This document shows positions 50,053-58,958 of a stretch of 64,000 nt of DNA, one piece after another; position 1 is the first letter of the stretch, and each line of letters opens with the position of its first letter. The notes under the pieces were generated by a model. That model was given only the letters and a program-made list of their open reading frames with translations, ran no database searches and was not told the DNA's origin. Both the position numbers and the translations under genes were made by a program. Source of the stretch: CAYNEI01 sp964396185 (GTDB lineage: Archaea; Thermoplasmatota; SW-10-69-26); NCBI GenBank assembly GCA_964396185.1, contig CAYNEI010000007.1:1-64000 (forward strand), written 5' to 3'.

Positions 50053-51260
50053 TCACGCCCGGGAGAGCACGACCCACTGATCCTCGAAGCGCACCACGCG
50101 CACCTGGTCGCCTGACGAGACATCCGCGGGCATGCGCACCTGGACCGCCTTGAGCGAGTCCGGGTCAAGCATCTGGCCCTCGCCCGCTTCCGCGTACACG
50201 ACATCCGCCGTGCGCTCCTCGAGCACCACGAGCCGGTCGATGTGCCNNNNNNNNNNNNNNNNNNNNNNNNNNNNNNNNNNNNNNNNNNNNNNNNNNNNNN
50301 NNNNNNNNNNNNNNNNNNNNNNNNNNNNNNNNNNNNNNNNNNNNNNGCGTACACGACATCCGCCGTGCGCTCCTCGAGCACCACGAGCCGGTCGATGTGC
50401 CGGTCCTCGATGGTGCGCCCCTCGCCATCCGGGATCGTCTGAGCGAGCAGGCGGTTGCCCTGGCGCGCATAGATCTCAAGCACCTCACCCTCGTAGCCAA
50501 CGATGGTGCCAGGGCGCACGCGCGGGATGCGCACGGCCAGGGTGAGGCGATAGAGGTCCTTGCCGTCCTGACGGCCGTGCAGCGTGCTCGATTGCGTCGA
50601 GCTCGCCCCGAAGCGCTCGCACACCCGGCGGGCCACCGCCTTGGCCACGGGCTTGGCGCCGAAGTAGTAATCGTAGCCACCGTGCCGGCTGGTGGCCTTG
50701 AGCAGGTAGCCCTGTGTGCCGGAGAGCCCACCGGCGCGCGTGACCGCCTCCTCGATGATGCTCGCGATGGCGCCTGCCTGGTCGTCGGTGACCTCGCTGT
50801 CGCCTTCGTGGCGCACCTGGACGACGGCCTCGTAGTAGCCCCCGTGCCGGCGCGAGCATGCGGTGCACGTGACGGCGTCCACCTTGACCTCCACGGCCGC
50901 CTCGCCCTGGACATCGACGTTGCGGTAGGTGCCTTGGACGTCGACGGTGACGGCGTAGCGGTGGGGATCGAGCTCGCGCACAGCGACCCCGATGGAGGCG
51001 TCCTTGAGCTTGCCCGGGACCTCGACGGCGCCGATGGCGGTCTGCTCGACCATCTCGAGCAAGCTGGTGGGCTGGCTCCAGGAGTCCCGGATGGGCACGG
51101 CTCCACAGTGGGCACAACGACGCACCCTCACCGGTGCATCCGGGCCCTTGACCACCTCGAGCTCCTCGCGGATGCAAGCCTCGCACTCCCCACCCGCGAT
51201 GGGCTCAGGCCCGCCGCACGTGATGCAGAACGCCGCTGTCTCGGGGCCCTTGGCTACCAT
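50053..51260 (-). CDS. Nmd3-family ribosome-associated protein, interrupted by artefactual gap
   Basis: Archaeal homologue of the large-subunit export adaptor Nmd3. Seen: N-terminal zinc-binding cysteines CITCGG...CEAC, RRCAHCGAVPIRDSW, a further CTAC, then a mixed alpha/beta middle (QGYLLKATSRHGGYDYYFGA, KPVAKAVARRVCERFGAS, DLYRLTLAVRIPRVRPGTIV) and C-terminal beta barrel. After collapsing 100 N plus 55 bp the frame runs to VRFEDQWVVLSRA and stops at 50053. Gap-corrected length is ~350 residues, typical of the archaeal family. ATG 51260 is 4 nt from the DUF424 stop, an association seen in other archaea. Confidence 0.87.
50247..50346. other. Assembly gap 4 (100 N) flanked by 55-bp duplicate
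   Basis: 50192-50246 equals 50347-50401; it breaks the Nmd3 frame artificially. Confidence 0.95.
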
Positions 51261-51264
51261 GTCC

Positions 51265-51561
51265 TCACCGCATCCGTGCCAACTGCGCGTGGGGCACGCC
51301 CTCGATCTCCAGGATCTTGCTGGCCTTCACGAGGCCGAGCTGGGCGGCCAGGGCGACGCACCGCTCCCCCATGAGGTTGGCCACCGTGCACCGTTCCAGA
51401 AGGTCTGAGAGCTCCCCTTGGTCCGCTTGCTCCTCGCCGTAGAACTGTTCGCTGATGTGGATGGTGACCTCGCCGTGCTGGAGGCTGCGGCCGATGAGCT
51501 CCTCATCGCTGGCAGCCAGCAAGAGGTCACGTTCGAAGCGGTGGAGGCGGAAGCGGAACAC
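51265..51561 (-). CDS. DUF424 family protein
   Basis: 98 residues, archaeal family linked by gene order to Nmd3 and translation. Seen: FRFRLHRFERDLLLAASDEE, EVTIHISEQFYGEE, LSDLLERCTVANLMGE and the closing VKASKILEIEGVPHAQ, all family hallmarks. GTG 51561 is chosen so that the protein opens VFRFRL as relatives do; GTG 51570 (three residues earlier) is also possible. Promoter TTTTATG ~25-29 nt upstream. First gene of the DUF424-nmd3 pair. Confidence 0.85.
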   Translation of the reverse strand: MFRFRLHRFERDLLLAASDEELIGRSLQHGEVTIHISEQFYGEEQADQGELSDLLERCTVANLMGERCVALAAQLGLVKASKILEIEGVPHAQLARMR

Positions 51562-51585
51562 GTGAGCCACCGATGGACTGCGGCA

Positions 51586-51596
51586 CACATAAAACG
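51586..51596 (-). promoter_or_regulatory. TATA box of DUF424-nmd3 operon
   Basis: Minus strand CGTTTTATGTG, ~20-29 nt from the two candidate GTG starts. Confidence 0.65.
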
Positions 51597-51664
51597 GTTT
51601 CCCCCAGCCGAGGCTGTCCGACACGCTTTTCAACGGACGGGGGAATCGCGGCTCGGTTGAGCCT

Positions 51665-52927
51665 ATGTTGGACACGGGGAAGGGCAATCTTGCGATGATG
51701 ACGGCGATCCTCCTGGTCACAGCCGGCCTGGCTGGCTGTGCGACCCCGGAGGACGAGGGTGAGACGATCAAGATCGGTACCCTGCTCCCCATCACGGGGA
51801 ACCTAGCTACTTTCGGGCCGGACATGCAGCGCGCCGTGGAGCTGGCCGTGGAGGAGATCAACGACGCCGGCGGCATCGATGGCCGTAACATCGAGGTCGT
51901 CAACGAGGACTCCCGCACGGATCCCGCCCAGGCGCCCCAGGCCATGCAGCGCCTGATCAACGAGGGCGTCGTGGCCGTCGTAGGTGCCGCGTCTTCCGGT
52001 GTCACCTCGAGTGTGCGCCAGGCGGCCGTGGACAACAAGGTGGTGCTCATCACGCCAGCCTCGACGGGCCCAGCGCTGACGGAGGAGGACAACGACGGGT
52101 TCTTCTTCCGCGTTCCGCCCAACGACGTCATGCAAGGCCAGGTCCTCGCCCAGGTGCTCGCCGAGGACAACATCACCCGCGTTGCCACCCTGTTCGTGAA
52201 CAACGACTACGGCCAGGGCCTCAACGATGCCCTGAAGGACACGTTCCTGACCGAGTACCAGGGCGCGGTCCAGAACGAGGTCGAGTTCGACGACAAGTCG
52301 ACCACGTTCGACTCCGAGGTCCGGGATGCCAACACGGGAAGCCCCGATGCCATCGTCTACATCGGCTACCCCGGCACGGGGGTCCCCATCATGCAGGCGG
52401 CTCAGAACCAGGGGGTCGTCGAGGAGACCCCGTTCTACTTCAGCGAGGGGGTCTTCAGCGAATCCTTCGTCAGCGACGTCGGCCAGAACGACGAAGGCGA
52501 GTTCATCCTGGCGGGCTTCAAGGGCTCCACGCCCGAAGCGCTGACCGGCGCGACCACGGCGGCCAGCTTCGCGGAGCGGTTCAACGATGGGTTCGGTCAT
52601 GACCCCGAGCTCTTCGCGGCCCAGTCCTTCGATGCCACCATGGCCATCGCGCTGGGCATCGCGGCGGCCAACAGCGACGACCCGGCGGACTTCAAGTCCT
52701 TCATGCGGGACGCATGGAACAGCCCAGGCCAGAAAGTCTCCAGCGAGGACTTAGCCGGGGCGATCGAGAAGGCCGCGGATGGACAAGATGTCGACTACAG
52801 AGGGGTTTCCACGGACTTCGACTGGAACAACGACAACGACCCCGTGCGCGGGCTCTACGCTGTCTGGCAGGTCCAGGACGACGGCTCCATCGAGCTCACA
52901 CAGCGTGACATCGAGAAGAGCCTCTGA
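51665..52927 (+). CDS. livK: Branched-chain amino-acid ABC transporter substrate-binding lipoprotein
   Basis: 420 residues. The signal sequence with lipobox (TAILLVTAGLAGC) anchors it outside the membrane; a periplasmic-binding type I fold follows: IKIGTLLPITGNLATFGPDM, LAVEEINDAGGIDGRNIEVV, ALINEG-type RLINEGVVAVVGAASSGVT, FFRVPPNDVMQGQVLAQVL, RVATLFVNNDYGQGLNDALK and SFDATMAIALGIAA. Ligand assignment (Leu/Ile/Val or other amides) is by family only. It lies convergent to livHMGF, sharing the 53-bp gap at 52928-52979, so it has its own promoter (TTTTCAAC ~31 nt upstream). Confidence 0.93.
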   Translation: MLDTGKGNLAMMTAILLVTAGLAGCATPEDEGETIKIGTLLPITGNLATFGPDMQRAVELAVEEINDAGGIDGRNIEVVNEDSRTDPAQAPQAMQRLINEGVVAVVGAASSGVTSSVRQAAVDNKVVLITPASTGPALTEEDNDGFFFRVPPNDVMQGQVLAQVLAEDNITRVATLFVNNDYGQGLNDALKDTFLTEYQGAVQNEVEFDDKSTTFDSEVRDANTGSPDAIVYIGYPGTGVPIMQAAQNQGVVEETPFYFSEGVFSESFVSDVGQNDEGEFILAGFKGSTPEALTGATTAASFAERFNDGFGHDPELFAAQSFDATMAIALGIAAANSDDPADFKSFMRDAWNSPGQKVSSEDLAGAIEKAADGQDVDYRGVSTDFDWNNDNDPVRGLYAVWQVQDDGSIELTQRDIEKSL

Positions 52928-52979
52928 GCGCAGAGGTCAGGACGGCGACCCTCGGGGACCCGGGGGTCGCTGCCCTCGC

Positions 52980-53708
52980 TCACCTCCCGCCCAAGCCCAG
53001 GTAGAGCCGGCCGACCTCCGGGTCCTCGAGCACGGCCTCGCCAGGGCCCTCGTGGGCTTCCACGCCCTCGTCGAGCACGTAGGCCCAGTCGGCCACGCCC
53101 AGGGCTTGCTTGGCGTTCTGCTCGACCAGCAGGATGCTGGTCCCGTGGTCCCGGATCGCCTTGACATGCTCGAGCACGTCGTCCACGAGGCTGGGCTGGA
53201 GGCCAGCGCTCGGTTCGTCCAAGAGCAGCACGCTGGGATCGGTCATGAGCGCGCGGCCGAAGGCCACCATCTGGCGCTGCCCGCCTGAGAGGGTGTCGGC
53301 TCGCACCTTGCGCTTGGCTTCAAGGGCGGGGAAGATGGCCTCGACGCGGTCCCGGCGCTCCTGGAAGGCCCCGGGGCAGGTGTAGGCGCCCATCTGGAGG
53401 TTCTCGGTCACCGTGAGCCGGGGGAACACGTTGTCCCGCTGGGGCACGTAGGCCATCCCCTCGAGCACGCGCTGGCGTGGCGAGAGCTCGCTGATCTCCT
53501 GGTCGTGGAGATGCACGGAGCCTTCTCGGACGTCCAGGAGGCCGAAGATCGTCTTGAGGAACGTGCTCTTGCCGGCCCCGTTCGGGCCGATGATGACCAC
53601 CAGCTCCCCGTCCCCGAGAGCAAGCGAGGCACCACGTACGATGTCCACGTCCCCGTAGCCGGACACGAGATCCTCGGACCAGAGCACAGGATCGGGTCGC
53701 TGGTTCAT
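52980..53708 (-). CDS. livF: Branched-chain amino-acid ABC transporter ATPase LivF
   Basis: 242 residues. Walker A VVIIGPNGAGKSTFLKTIFG, Q-loop GMAYVPQRDNVFPRLTVTEN, signature LSGGQRQMVAFGRAL, Walker B SVLLLDEPSAGL and switch His region (ILLVEQN; the usual His is in the LivF-type VEQNA form). Last gene of livH-livM-livG-livF; the ATG overlaps the livG stop (ATGA). Confidence 0.95.
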   Translation of the reverse strand: MNQRPDPVLWSEDLVSGYGDVDIVRGASLALGDGELVVIIGPNGAGKSTFLKTIFGLLDVREGSVHLHDQEISELSPRQRVLEGMAYVPQRDNVFPRLTVTENLQMGAYTCPGAFQERRDRVEAIFPALEAKRKVRADTLSGGQRQMVAFGRALMTDPSVLLLDEPSAGLQPSLVDDVLEHVKAIRDHGTSILLVEQNAKQALGVADWAYVLDEGVEAHEGPGEAVLEDPEVGRLYLGLGGR

Positions 53709-54544
53709 GGTCCCACCCCCTCGCTCTCCTCGCTCTCCTCGTGTTCCCGGCTCTCCTGTTGTCCCTCGTCCGGCGCGCGGCCTCCACCGAGGTAGGCCTC
53801 CAGCACCCGTGGATCCTCAAGCACCTCCTCGGTGTCCCCGTCGACGAGCACGCGACCCTGGACCATGACGATAGTCCGTGGGCAGTGGCGGGCCACGAAC
53901 TCCATGTCGTGCTCGACCACGCACAAGGTGAGCCCGTCTTGGTGGAGCTGTTCGAGGCGCGCGATGATCTCCTGGCGAAGCGTGGGATTGACGCCGGCCA
54001 TGGGCTCGTCCAACAGCAGCAGTTTGGGGTTCAGCATGAGCGCGCGCGCGATCTCCAGGAGCTTGCGCTGGCCGCCGGAGAGATGGCCTGCAAGGGTCTC
54101 GAGCTTCTCGCCCAGGCCGACGAAGTCCAGGATGTCCAGGGCCTTGTCCTCCAACTCGGCCTCGCGGCGGTGGACCAGCGGCCCACCGATCAAGCCGCCC
54201 AGGAGACGCTCGCCGGGGTGGTCCGGGCCGGCCACGAGCGTGTTCTCCAGCACGGTCAACCGCTGGAACGGGCGGGGGATCTGGAAGGTGCGCACCAGGC
54301 CCCGGCGGGCGCGCTGCTCGGTGCGCAGGCTGCTGATGTCGTCTTGTTGGTAGAGGATCTGGCCATCTGTGGCGGAAAGGGCCCCGGAGAGGAGGTTGAA
54401 CGTGGTGGTCTTGCCGGCACCGTTGGGACCGATGAGGCCCACGAGCTCGCCAGGCTCTAGGGTGAAGCTGGCACCATCCACGGCGCGCAGGCCACCGAAC
54501 CGCTTGACCAGGTTGCGGGCTTCGAGGATCGCGTCACTCGACAA
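53705..54544 (-). CDS. livG: Branched-chain amino-acid ABC transporter ATPase LivG
   Basis: 279 residues. Seen: LVKRFGGLRAVDGASFTLEP, Walker A GLIGPNGAGKTTTFNLLSG, RTFQIPRPFQRLTVLENTLV, signature LSGGQRKLLEIARALM, Walker B LLLLDEPMAGVNPT and VVEHDMEFV. Start TTG 54544 is inferred: no ATG or GTG precedes the conserved LEARNLVKRFGG in frame, and GGAG lies upstream. It overlaps livM by 11 nt. An acidic C-terminal tail (DEGQQESREHEESEESEG) extends beyond the usual end. Confidence 0.92.
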   Translation of the reverse strand: MSSDAILEARNLVKRFGGLRAVDGASFTLEPGELVGLIGPNGAGKTTTFNLLSGALSATDGQILYQQDDISSLRTEQRARRGLVRTFQIPRPFQRLTVLENTLVAGPDHPGERLLGGLIGGPLVHRREAELEDKALDILDFVGLGEKLETLAGHLSGGQRKLLEIARALMLNPKLLLLDEPMAGVNPTLRQEIIARLEQLHQDGLTLCVVEHDMEFVARHCPRTIVMVQGRVLVDGDTEEVLEDPRVLEAYLGGGRAPDEGQQESREHEESEESEGVGP

Positions 54545-55814
54545 GCTCCATCTCCTCCCGGTCCCCGAAGAGACCCTCTGGTTTGAAGAGCATGAAGGCC
54601 ACGAGCAAGGCCCCCAAGGCGAACGTGGCGAAGGCGGCGATCTGCTCGCTGTCCAAGCCGAGGTTGGAGAGCTGGTCCACGTTGGTGGTGAGCTCGTTGA
54701 GCGTCCAGAAGATGAACGCTCCCGCCACGGCGCCCTTGTTGTGCCCGGCACCACCGATGACGATCATGATCCAGGCCCAGAACGTGACGGGGGCGGTGAA
54801 CTGGGCGGGGACCACGAAGGAGATCTGCCAGGCCCACAGCGCACCGGCCAGGGCAGCGATGGCTGAGCCGATGGCCAGCAGCTGGAGCTTGTAGATCGTC
54901 GGGTTCACGCCCAGGGCCCTGACAGCGTCTTCGTCCTCTCGGATGGCTTGCACGACGCGGCCCCAGGGGCTTGCCACCATGCGTTCGAGCAGCCACACCA
55001 CGACGAGCGTGCCGGCCAGTGTCATCACGAGCAGGATGAACAGGTACGGCGTGCCGGTGAACCCGAAGAAGGCGGTCAGGCCGTTCAACCCGGACAGGAT
55101 CGTCTCCCCGCCTGGGATGCCTGAGAGCCAGTCCAGGGAGAGGGGTCGGTTGGCGCTGGGAACGGTGATCCCGCGCGCACCCTGGGTCCACTGGGTTTCG
55201 TTCTGAAGGAAGCGGCGAAGGATCTCAGCAGCCGCGATGGTCACGATGGCCAGGTAGTCCTCGCGCAACCGGATGGCAGGCAGGGCGAGCACGAGGCCAG
55301 CGAGCGCGGCTCCTCCCATGGCCAGCACGAGGGCGAGCAGGATCCCGGGTTGCGTGGCCCAGAGCCCGCCTTGCAGGCTGAGCAAGGCGACGATGTAGGC
55401 CCCGATGCTCATGAAGGCGACGTGGCCGAAGTTGATCAGCCCCCCGAACCCGAACTCCAGGTTGAGCCCAAGCGCGAAGAGCACGAAAATCAGGATCGTG
55501 GTGAGGCTGAAGGTGAGCAGTTGCCACGGGATGCCGGTGGGGATCTGCCAAGGTGGCCACAGGCCCACATCACCACGCCAGCCCTTGCCTGCCAAGAGCA
55601 GGATGGCTGCGAGCATCACGGCGGCCAGCTTGAGCCAGCCGTCGGCGTCCAAGCGCTCGTCGTAGCGCCAAGCGGCCAGCGCGAGGCCGATGGCCAACGG
55701 GTAGGCCAGGTACGAGCCAGTGGAGGGTTCGGCCAGGAAGATGTAGGCGATGCCTCCGACAACGATGCTGGCCGCCGCGGCAAGCTGGGTGCGCCAGTCC
55801 ACCTCGGTGGTCAT
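54534..55814 (-). CDS. livM: Branched-chain amino-acid ABC transporter permease LivM
   Basis: 426 residues, about ten hydrophobic segments. Seen: LGLNLEFGFGGLINFGHVAF followed by MSIGAY (the LivM signature), REDYLAIVTIAAAEILRRFL, GRVVQAIREDEDAVRALGVN (EAA-like coupling motif) and TFWAWIMIVIGGAGHNKGAV. A ~110-residue N-terminal extension with three extra hydrophobic segments is longer than in many LivM proteins. ATG overlaps the livH stop. Confidence 0.93.
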   Translation of the reverse strand: MTTEVDWRTQLAAAASIVVGGIAYIFLAEPSTGSYLAYPLAIGLALAAWRYDERLDADGWLKLAAVMLAAILLLAGKGWRGDVGLWPPWQIPTGIPWQLLTFSLTTILIFVLFALGLNLEFGFGGLINFGHVAFMSIGAYIVALLSLQGGLWATQPGILLALVLAMGGAALAGLVLALPAIRLREDYLAIVTIAAAEILRRFLQNETQWTQGARGITVPSANRPLSLDWLSGIPGGETILSGLNGLTAFFGFTGTPYLFILLVMTLAGTLVVVWLLERMVASPWGRVVQAIREDEDAVRALGVNPTIYKLQLLAIGSAIAALAGALWAWQISFVVPAQFTAPVTFWAWIMIVIGGAGHNKGAVAGAFIFWTLNELTTNVDQLSNLGLDSEQIAAFATFALGALLVAFMLFKPEGLFGDREEMELVE

Positions 55815-56884
55815 CTCTCACCGACCCCCATGATGCCCTGGGGCCGGAAGAGCAGGGTGAGGATGAGGATGGCGAAGCCGACGGCCAGCTTGTAGCCTGG
55901 ATCGATCCAGAGGGTCGAGACCTCTTGGGTCACGCCGATGAGCACGCCGCCAAGCATGGCGCCCGTGGCCGAGCCAACGCCGCCCAGGATCACCGCGGCG
56001 AACAGGGAGAGCAGGGTGAACCAGCCCAGGTTGACGTGCAGTGTGGTCTTCATGGCGAGCAGGGCTCCGGCCAGGCCGGCCAGGATGCCGCCAAGGATCC
56101 AGACGTACGTGATGACCCGTTCGATGTCGATGCCCGAGACACGGGCCAGCTCCGGGTTGTCGGACAGCGCCCGCATGGCCTTGCCGGTGCGCGTGTAGGT
56201 CAGCACCGCGTGAGTGGCGGTCACCGCGGCCACGGTGGTGGCCAGCACCCAGAGGTCCACGGCGTTGATGCGCAGCCCGGTGAGCCCGATGGCGTCCAAG
56301 GCAGAGACCAGGCTGGCCACCTGGCGGGGGCTCTCCTGGAAGAACGTCTCCAGGGATCCGCCGAAGATCATCTGGAGCACGCTTCGCAGCATGAAGGCTA
56401 CCCCGATGCTCACGATCATGAGGGTGAGCAGGTTGGCCCGCTGATCGCGCAAGCGCTTCCAGAGGACGCGGTCCAGGGCGATGGAGAACACGGTCACGAG
56501 ACCAGCGGCCACCACGAGCCCGTTGAGGATGGCGGCATGGATCGAGGTGGATGCGAGGTCGAAGAGCAGCGCGCCTGCCGTGGCCACGAAGGCGGCGGCT
56601 ACCACGAGGATGTCGGTGGGGGTCTCCCGGACGGGTCCGAACACGAGCACGAGACCCGTGATCGCGACCACGACCATCATGGCGGTCCCCATGTGGATGG
56701 CGGTGAGCCCGATGCCCCCGGCCACGACGATCCAGGCTGCGAACGCGCCCGTCGTCAACAAGTCGCCGTGGGAGAAGTTGACCAGGCGCAGGATGCTGTA
56801 CACCAGCGTCAAGCCGACCGCGCCGAGGGCATAGATGCTCCCGACGAGCAAGCCGTTGAACACGAGCTGGGTGACGTCTGCCAT
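55811..56884 (-). CDS. livH: Branched-chain amino-acid ABC transporter permease LivH
   Basis: 357 residues. Seen: LVFNGLLVGSIYALGAVGLT at the N-terminus, YSILRLVNFSHGDLLTTGAF, YTRTGKAMRALSDNPELARV (coupling motif), GILAGLAGALLAMKTTLHVN and FAAVILGGVGSATGAMLGGV. An insertion of ~70 residues between helices (FGPVRETPTDILVVAAAFVA, LASTSIHAAILNGLVVAAGL) adds hydrophobic segments compared with the usual ~290-residue protein. First gene of livHMGF; it diverges from the M20 peptidase gene. Confidence 0.93.
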   Translation of the reverse strand: MADVTQLVFNGLLVGSIYALGAVGLTLVYSILRLVNFSHGDLLTTGAFAAWIVVAGGIGLTAIHMGTAMMVVVAITGLVLVFGPVRETPTDILVVAAAFVATAGALLFDLASTSIHAAILNGLVVAAGLVTVFSIALDRVLWKRLRDQRANLLTLMIVSIGVAFMLRSVLQMIFGGSLETFFQESPRQVASLVSALDAIGLTGLRINAVDLWVLATTVAAVTATHAVLTYTRTGKAMRALSDNPELARVSGIDIERVITYVWILGGILAGLAGALLAMKTTLHVNLGWFTLLSLFAAVILGGVGSATGAMLGGVLIGVTQEVSTLWIDPGYKLAVGFAILILTLLFRPQGIMGVGER

Positions 56885-56943
56885 TCGCTAGCCCTTCCCG
56901 CCGGCCCACGTGCCCGGACCGGTGCGCGGGCCAAGGTTGGGAC

Positions 56944-56954
56944 AGCTTATGTAC
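56944..56954 (+). promoter_or_regulatory. TATA-like element of M20 gene
   Basis: AGCTTATGTAC centred ~28 nt upstream of GTG 56977. Confidence 0.55.
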
Positions 56955-56976
56955 GTCCCGTTCTTCGTCGAACAGC

Positions 56977-58041
56977 GTGGACGTCCAAGCCCTGGCCGAG
57001 GCGCTCGTGGCCACCGAACCACCCAGCCACGCCCTCGAGGTGGCCGCCGACGCGTTAGCCAGCCAAGGCTTCGAGTTCGAGCAGGCCAGCGATCCTGCCC
57101 CGCACGTCATCGCTCGGCGCGGAGCCGGAGGTGTCGTGCTCTCCGGGCATGTGGACGTGGTGCCCGCTCGCGAGGGCTGGGCGCGTGAGCCGTTCGGCGC
57201 CACCTTCGAGGAGGACGTGCTCACGGCACGCGGCGCCTCGGACATGCGCGGCCCGGTGGCCTGCATGCTGGCCGCGGCAGCCGCCACGAGCGAGCCTTGC
57301 ACCGTGGTGTTGACCAGCGACGAGGAGGTGACCATGGACACAGCCCGCCACCTCGTAGCCACCGAGGCCCTTGGGGAACCCCCGCTGATCGTGGTGGGGG
57401 AGCCCACGGGGCTCGAGGTGGCCAGCGCGAGCAAGGGGGTGCTCTGGGTCCAAGTCGAGCTCACAGGTGCGCGCGCCCATGGCTCGGCTTCCAGGGACGA
57501 GAGCGGCCCCTCGGCACCGGAGCGTTTGCTCGGCCTGCTTGATGGGCTCGACGGCGCGCCGATCCGCTTGGAGCACCCGGAGCTGGGCCCGGCCACCCTG
57601 CGCGTGACCGGCATGGAGAGCGAGCCGACCCCGTTCAACGCGTTGGCCGGCTGGGCCAAGGCCCGGATCGACTGCCGGTTCCCACCGCCTGCGTCCAGCG
57701 AGGACGTCGAGCGGTCCGTGCGCAGCAAGCTCACCCTGCCCCTGGAGGGCGTCGAGCTCACGGTGCACAAGCGCGAGCCGGCCTTCCTGGTCGACGATGC
57801 TGTGGCTGACGAGGTGGTGGCCGCCTTGGATGGGGTGGGTGTGGCAAGCCGGCGCACCGTGGTCTCGTTCGCCAGCGAGGCCGGGCACTACCAGGCCATG
57901 GCGCCCACGGTCATCTGTGGGCCTGGCTCCATCGACCGTGCGCACAAGCCAGACGAGTTCATCCGCGCCAGCGAGCTGGAGGCGGGAGAGCGCGCCTATG
58001 CAGGCCTTATCCAGGCCTTCGCAGATCCCACACGATCTTGA
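56977..58041 (+). CDS. M20-family metallohydrolase (ArgE/DapE type)
   Basis: 354 residues, di-zinc deacylase or peptidase. Metal ligands are visible: His in LSGHVDVVPAREGW, bridging Asp in RGASDMRGPVACML, Glu pair in TSDEEVTMDTAR, GEPTGLEV and the late His in FASEAGHYQAM. The dimerisation domain follows GVLWVQVELTGARAHGSAS. Substrate could be an N-acyl amino acid (ArgE/DapE/LysK-like); neighbours do not decide. GTG 56977 at leaderless distance from its TATA. Its 3' end overlaps the convergent next gene by 35 bp. Confidence 0.9.
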   Translation: MDVQALAEALVATEPPSHALEVAADALASQGFEFEQASDPAPHVIARRGAGGVVLSGHVDVVPAREGWAREPFGATFEEDVLTARGASDMRGPVACMLAAAAATSEPCTVVLTSDEEVTMDTARHLVATEALGEPPLIVVGEPTGLEVASASKGVLWVQVELTGARAHGSASRDESGPSAPERLLGLLDGLDGAPIRLEHPELGPATLRVTGMESEPTPFNALAGWAKARIDCRFPPPASSEDVERSVRSKLTLPLEGVELTVHKREPAFLVDDAVADEVVAALDGVGVASRRTVVSFASEAGHYQAMAPTVICGPGSIDRAHKPDEFIRASELEAGERAYAGLIQAFADPTRS

Positions 58042-58867
58042 CCAGGCTGGCAGCCGCGATGGCCAGCGCCGCGATCATCGTCCCCATGGCCACGGAGCGC
58101 TTCGTCTCCGGATCCATCTGATCGAAGGCGAGCGCCGAGATGCCGTCTCGATCCTCGTCCAAGGGCTCGTCGACGGCCAGCGGGAGCACCAGGCCCGTAG
58201 GGTGGTCCTGGCCGGTGTGAACGTTGAACCCAGGCTGCATGACCCGGTCCTCGCCCGCGGCGGCTTGGTGGATGGTGATGTCCACGCGGAGGCCTTGCCC
58301 GGCGCGGAGCACGTTCTCGGGGACATCGAAGGTCAGGGTGTATGTCTGGACCTGAGCGCCGATGGGGTCCGGGAGGGAGACCAGGTCGTGGGTCTCGGCG
58401 GCCTGGGCGACCACGCGCTCCCCGAAACGGAGCTCGGCGCTCACGGTGACGGCGGGCACGACCCCGTAGTCGGCATCAACCGGGGGCTCCCCTGCGGCCG
58501 TGGGCCACGGGGTCTCGTCTGCGCTGAGGAAGAACGTGAGCACGGCCGGGCGTTGGGTGTCGAGGGCCACATCACCGAAGGGTCCCGGGCTGCCATCGGG
58601 GTTGATCAGCGTGTAGGTGAACTGCGGCAGCGTACCGGCGCTCTCGATCCCGGGCACCGCTGGTCCCTGGCTGAGATCCGGCTCGCCATCGGGGTAGAGC
58701 GGCGTGAGCACGATGGGAGCCTCCATCGCCTCGGCGATGTTGGCCGGCCAGTGGGCGAAGAGCTCTAAGCTGGCGCCCGTGGCTTGGCTGGTGGCGGGTG
58801 GGGCCATCAGCGGCAGCGAGAGGGTCGCGATCAACCCCAGGACCAACCAGCCACGCCTGCTCGGCAT
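58007..58867 (-). CDS. Secreted protein with C-terminal membrane anchor, unknown function
   Basis: 286 residues. Signal peptide LVLGLIATLSLPLMAPPATS, then a beta-rich domain (LELFAHWPANIAEAMEAPIV, LTFFLSADETPWP, QTYTLTFDVPENVLRAGQGL) and a C-terminal span SVAMGTMIAALAIAAASLVK followed by a short basic tail IVWDLRRPG. The topology is outside domain with a C-terminal anchor. I do not recognise the domain. ATG 58867, preceded by GGAGGTG and a TATTAAA-type box 25 nt upstream. It diverges from tatC. Confidence 0.72.
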   Translation of the reverse strand: MPSRRGWLVLGLIATLSLPLMAPPATSQATGASLELFAHWPANIAEAMEAPIVLTPLYPDGEPDLSQGPAVPGIESAGTLPQFTYTLINPDGSPGPFGDVALDTQRPAVLTFFLSADETPWPTAAGEPPVDADYGVVPAVTVSAELRFGERVVAQAAETHDLVSLPDPIGAQVQTYTLTFDVPENVLRAGQGLRVDITIHQAAAGEDRVMQPGFNVHTGQDHPTGLVLPLAVDEPLDEDRDGISALAFDQMDPETKRSVAMGTMIAALAIAAASLVKIVWDLRRPG

Positions 58868-58885
58868 CACCTCCTGGTCCTCGAC

Positions 58886-58897
58886 AGGGTTTAAAGG
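58886..58897 (-). promoter_or_regulatory. TATA box of anchored secreted protein gene
   Basis: Minus strand CCCCTTTAAACCC, centred ~25 nt upstream of ATG 58867. Confidence 0.7.
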
Positions 58898-58925
58898 GGG
58901 TCTTGTGCAACCGTTCTCCAGGGGA

Positions 58926-58937
58926 CCGGTTTTTGAG
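58926..58937 (+). promoter_or_regulatory. TATA-like element of tatC
   Basis: CCGGTTTTTGAG, ~27 nt upstream of GTG 58959; similar GGTTTTGAG precedes protease 1 at 37047. Confidence 0.5.
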
Positions 58938-58958
58938 GGGGACCCTCCTTGCGGGAGC

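Noticed and set aside
55818..57857. 679-codon minus-strand frame spanning livH and the M20 gene
   Set aside because: Crosses two well-supported genes in other frames and its translation is low-complexity Arg/Gly/His sequence.
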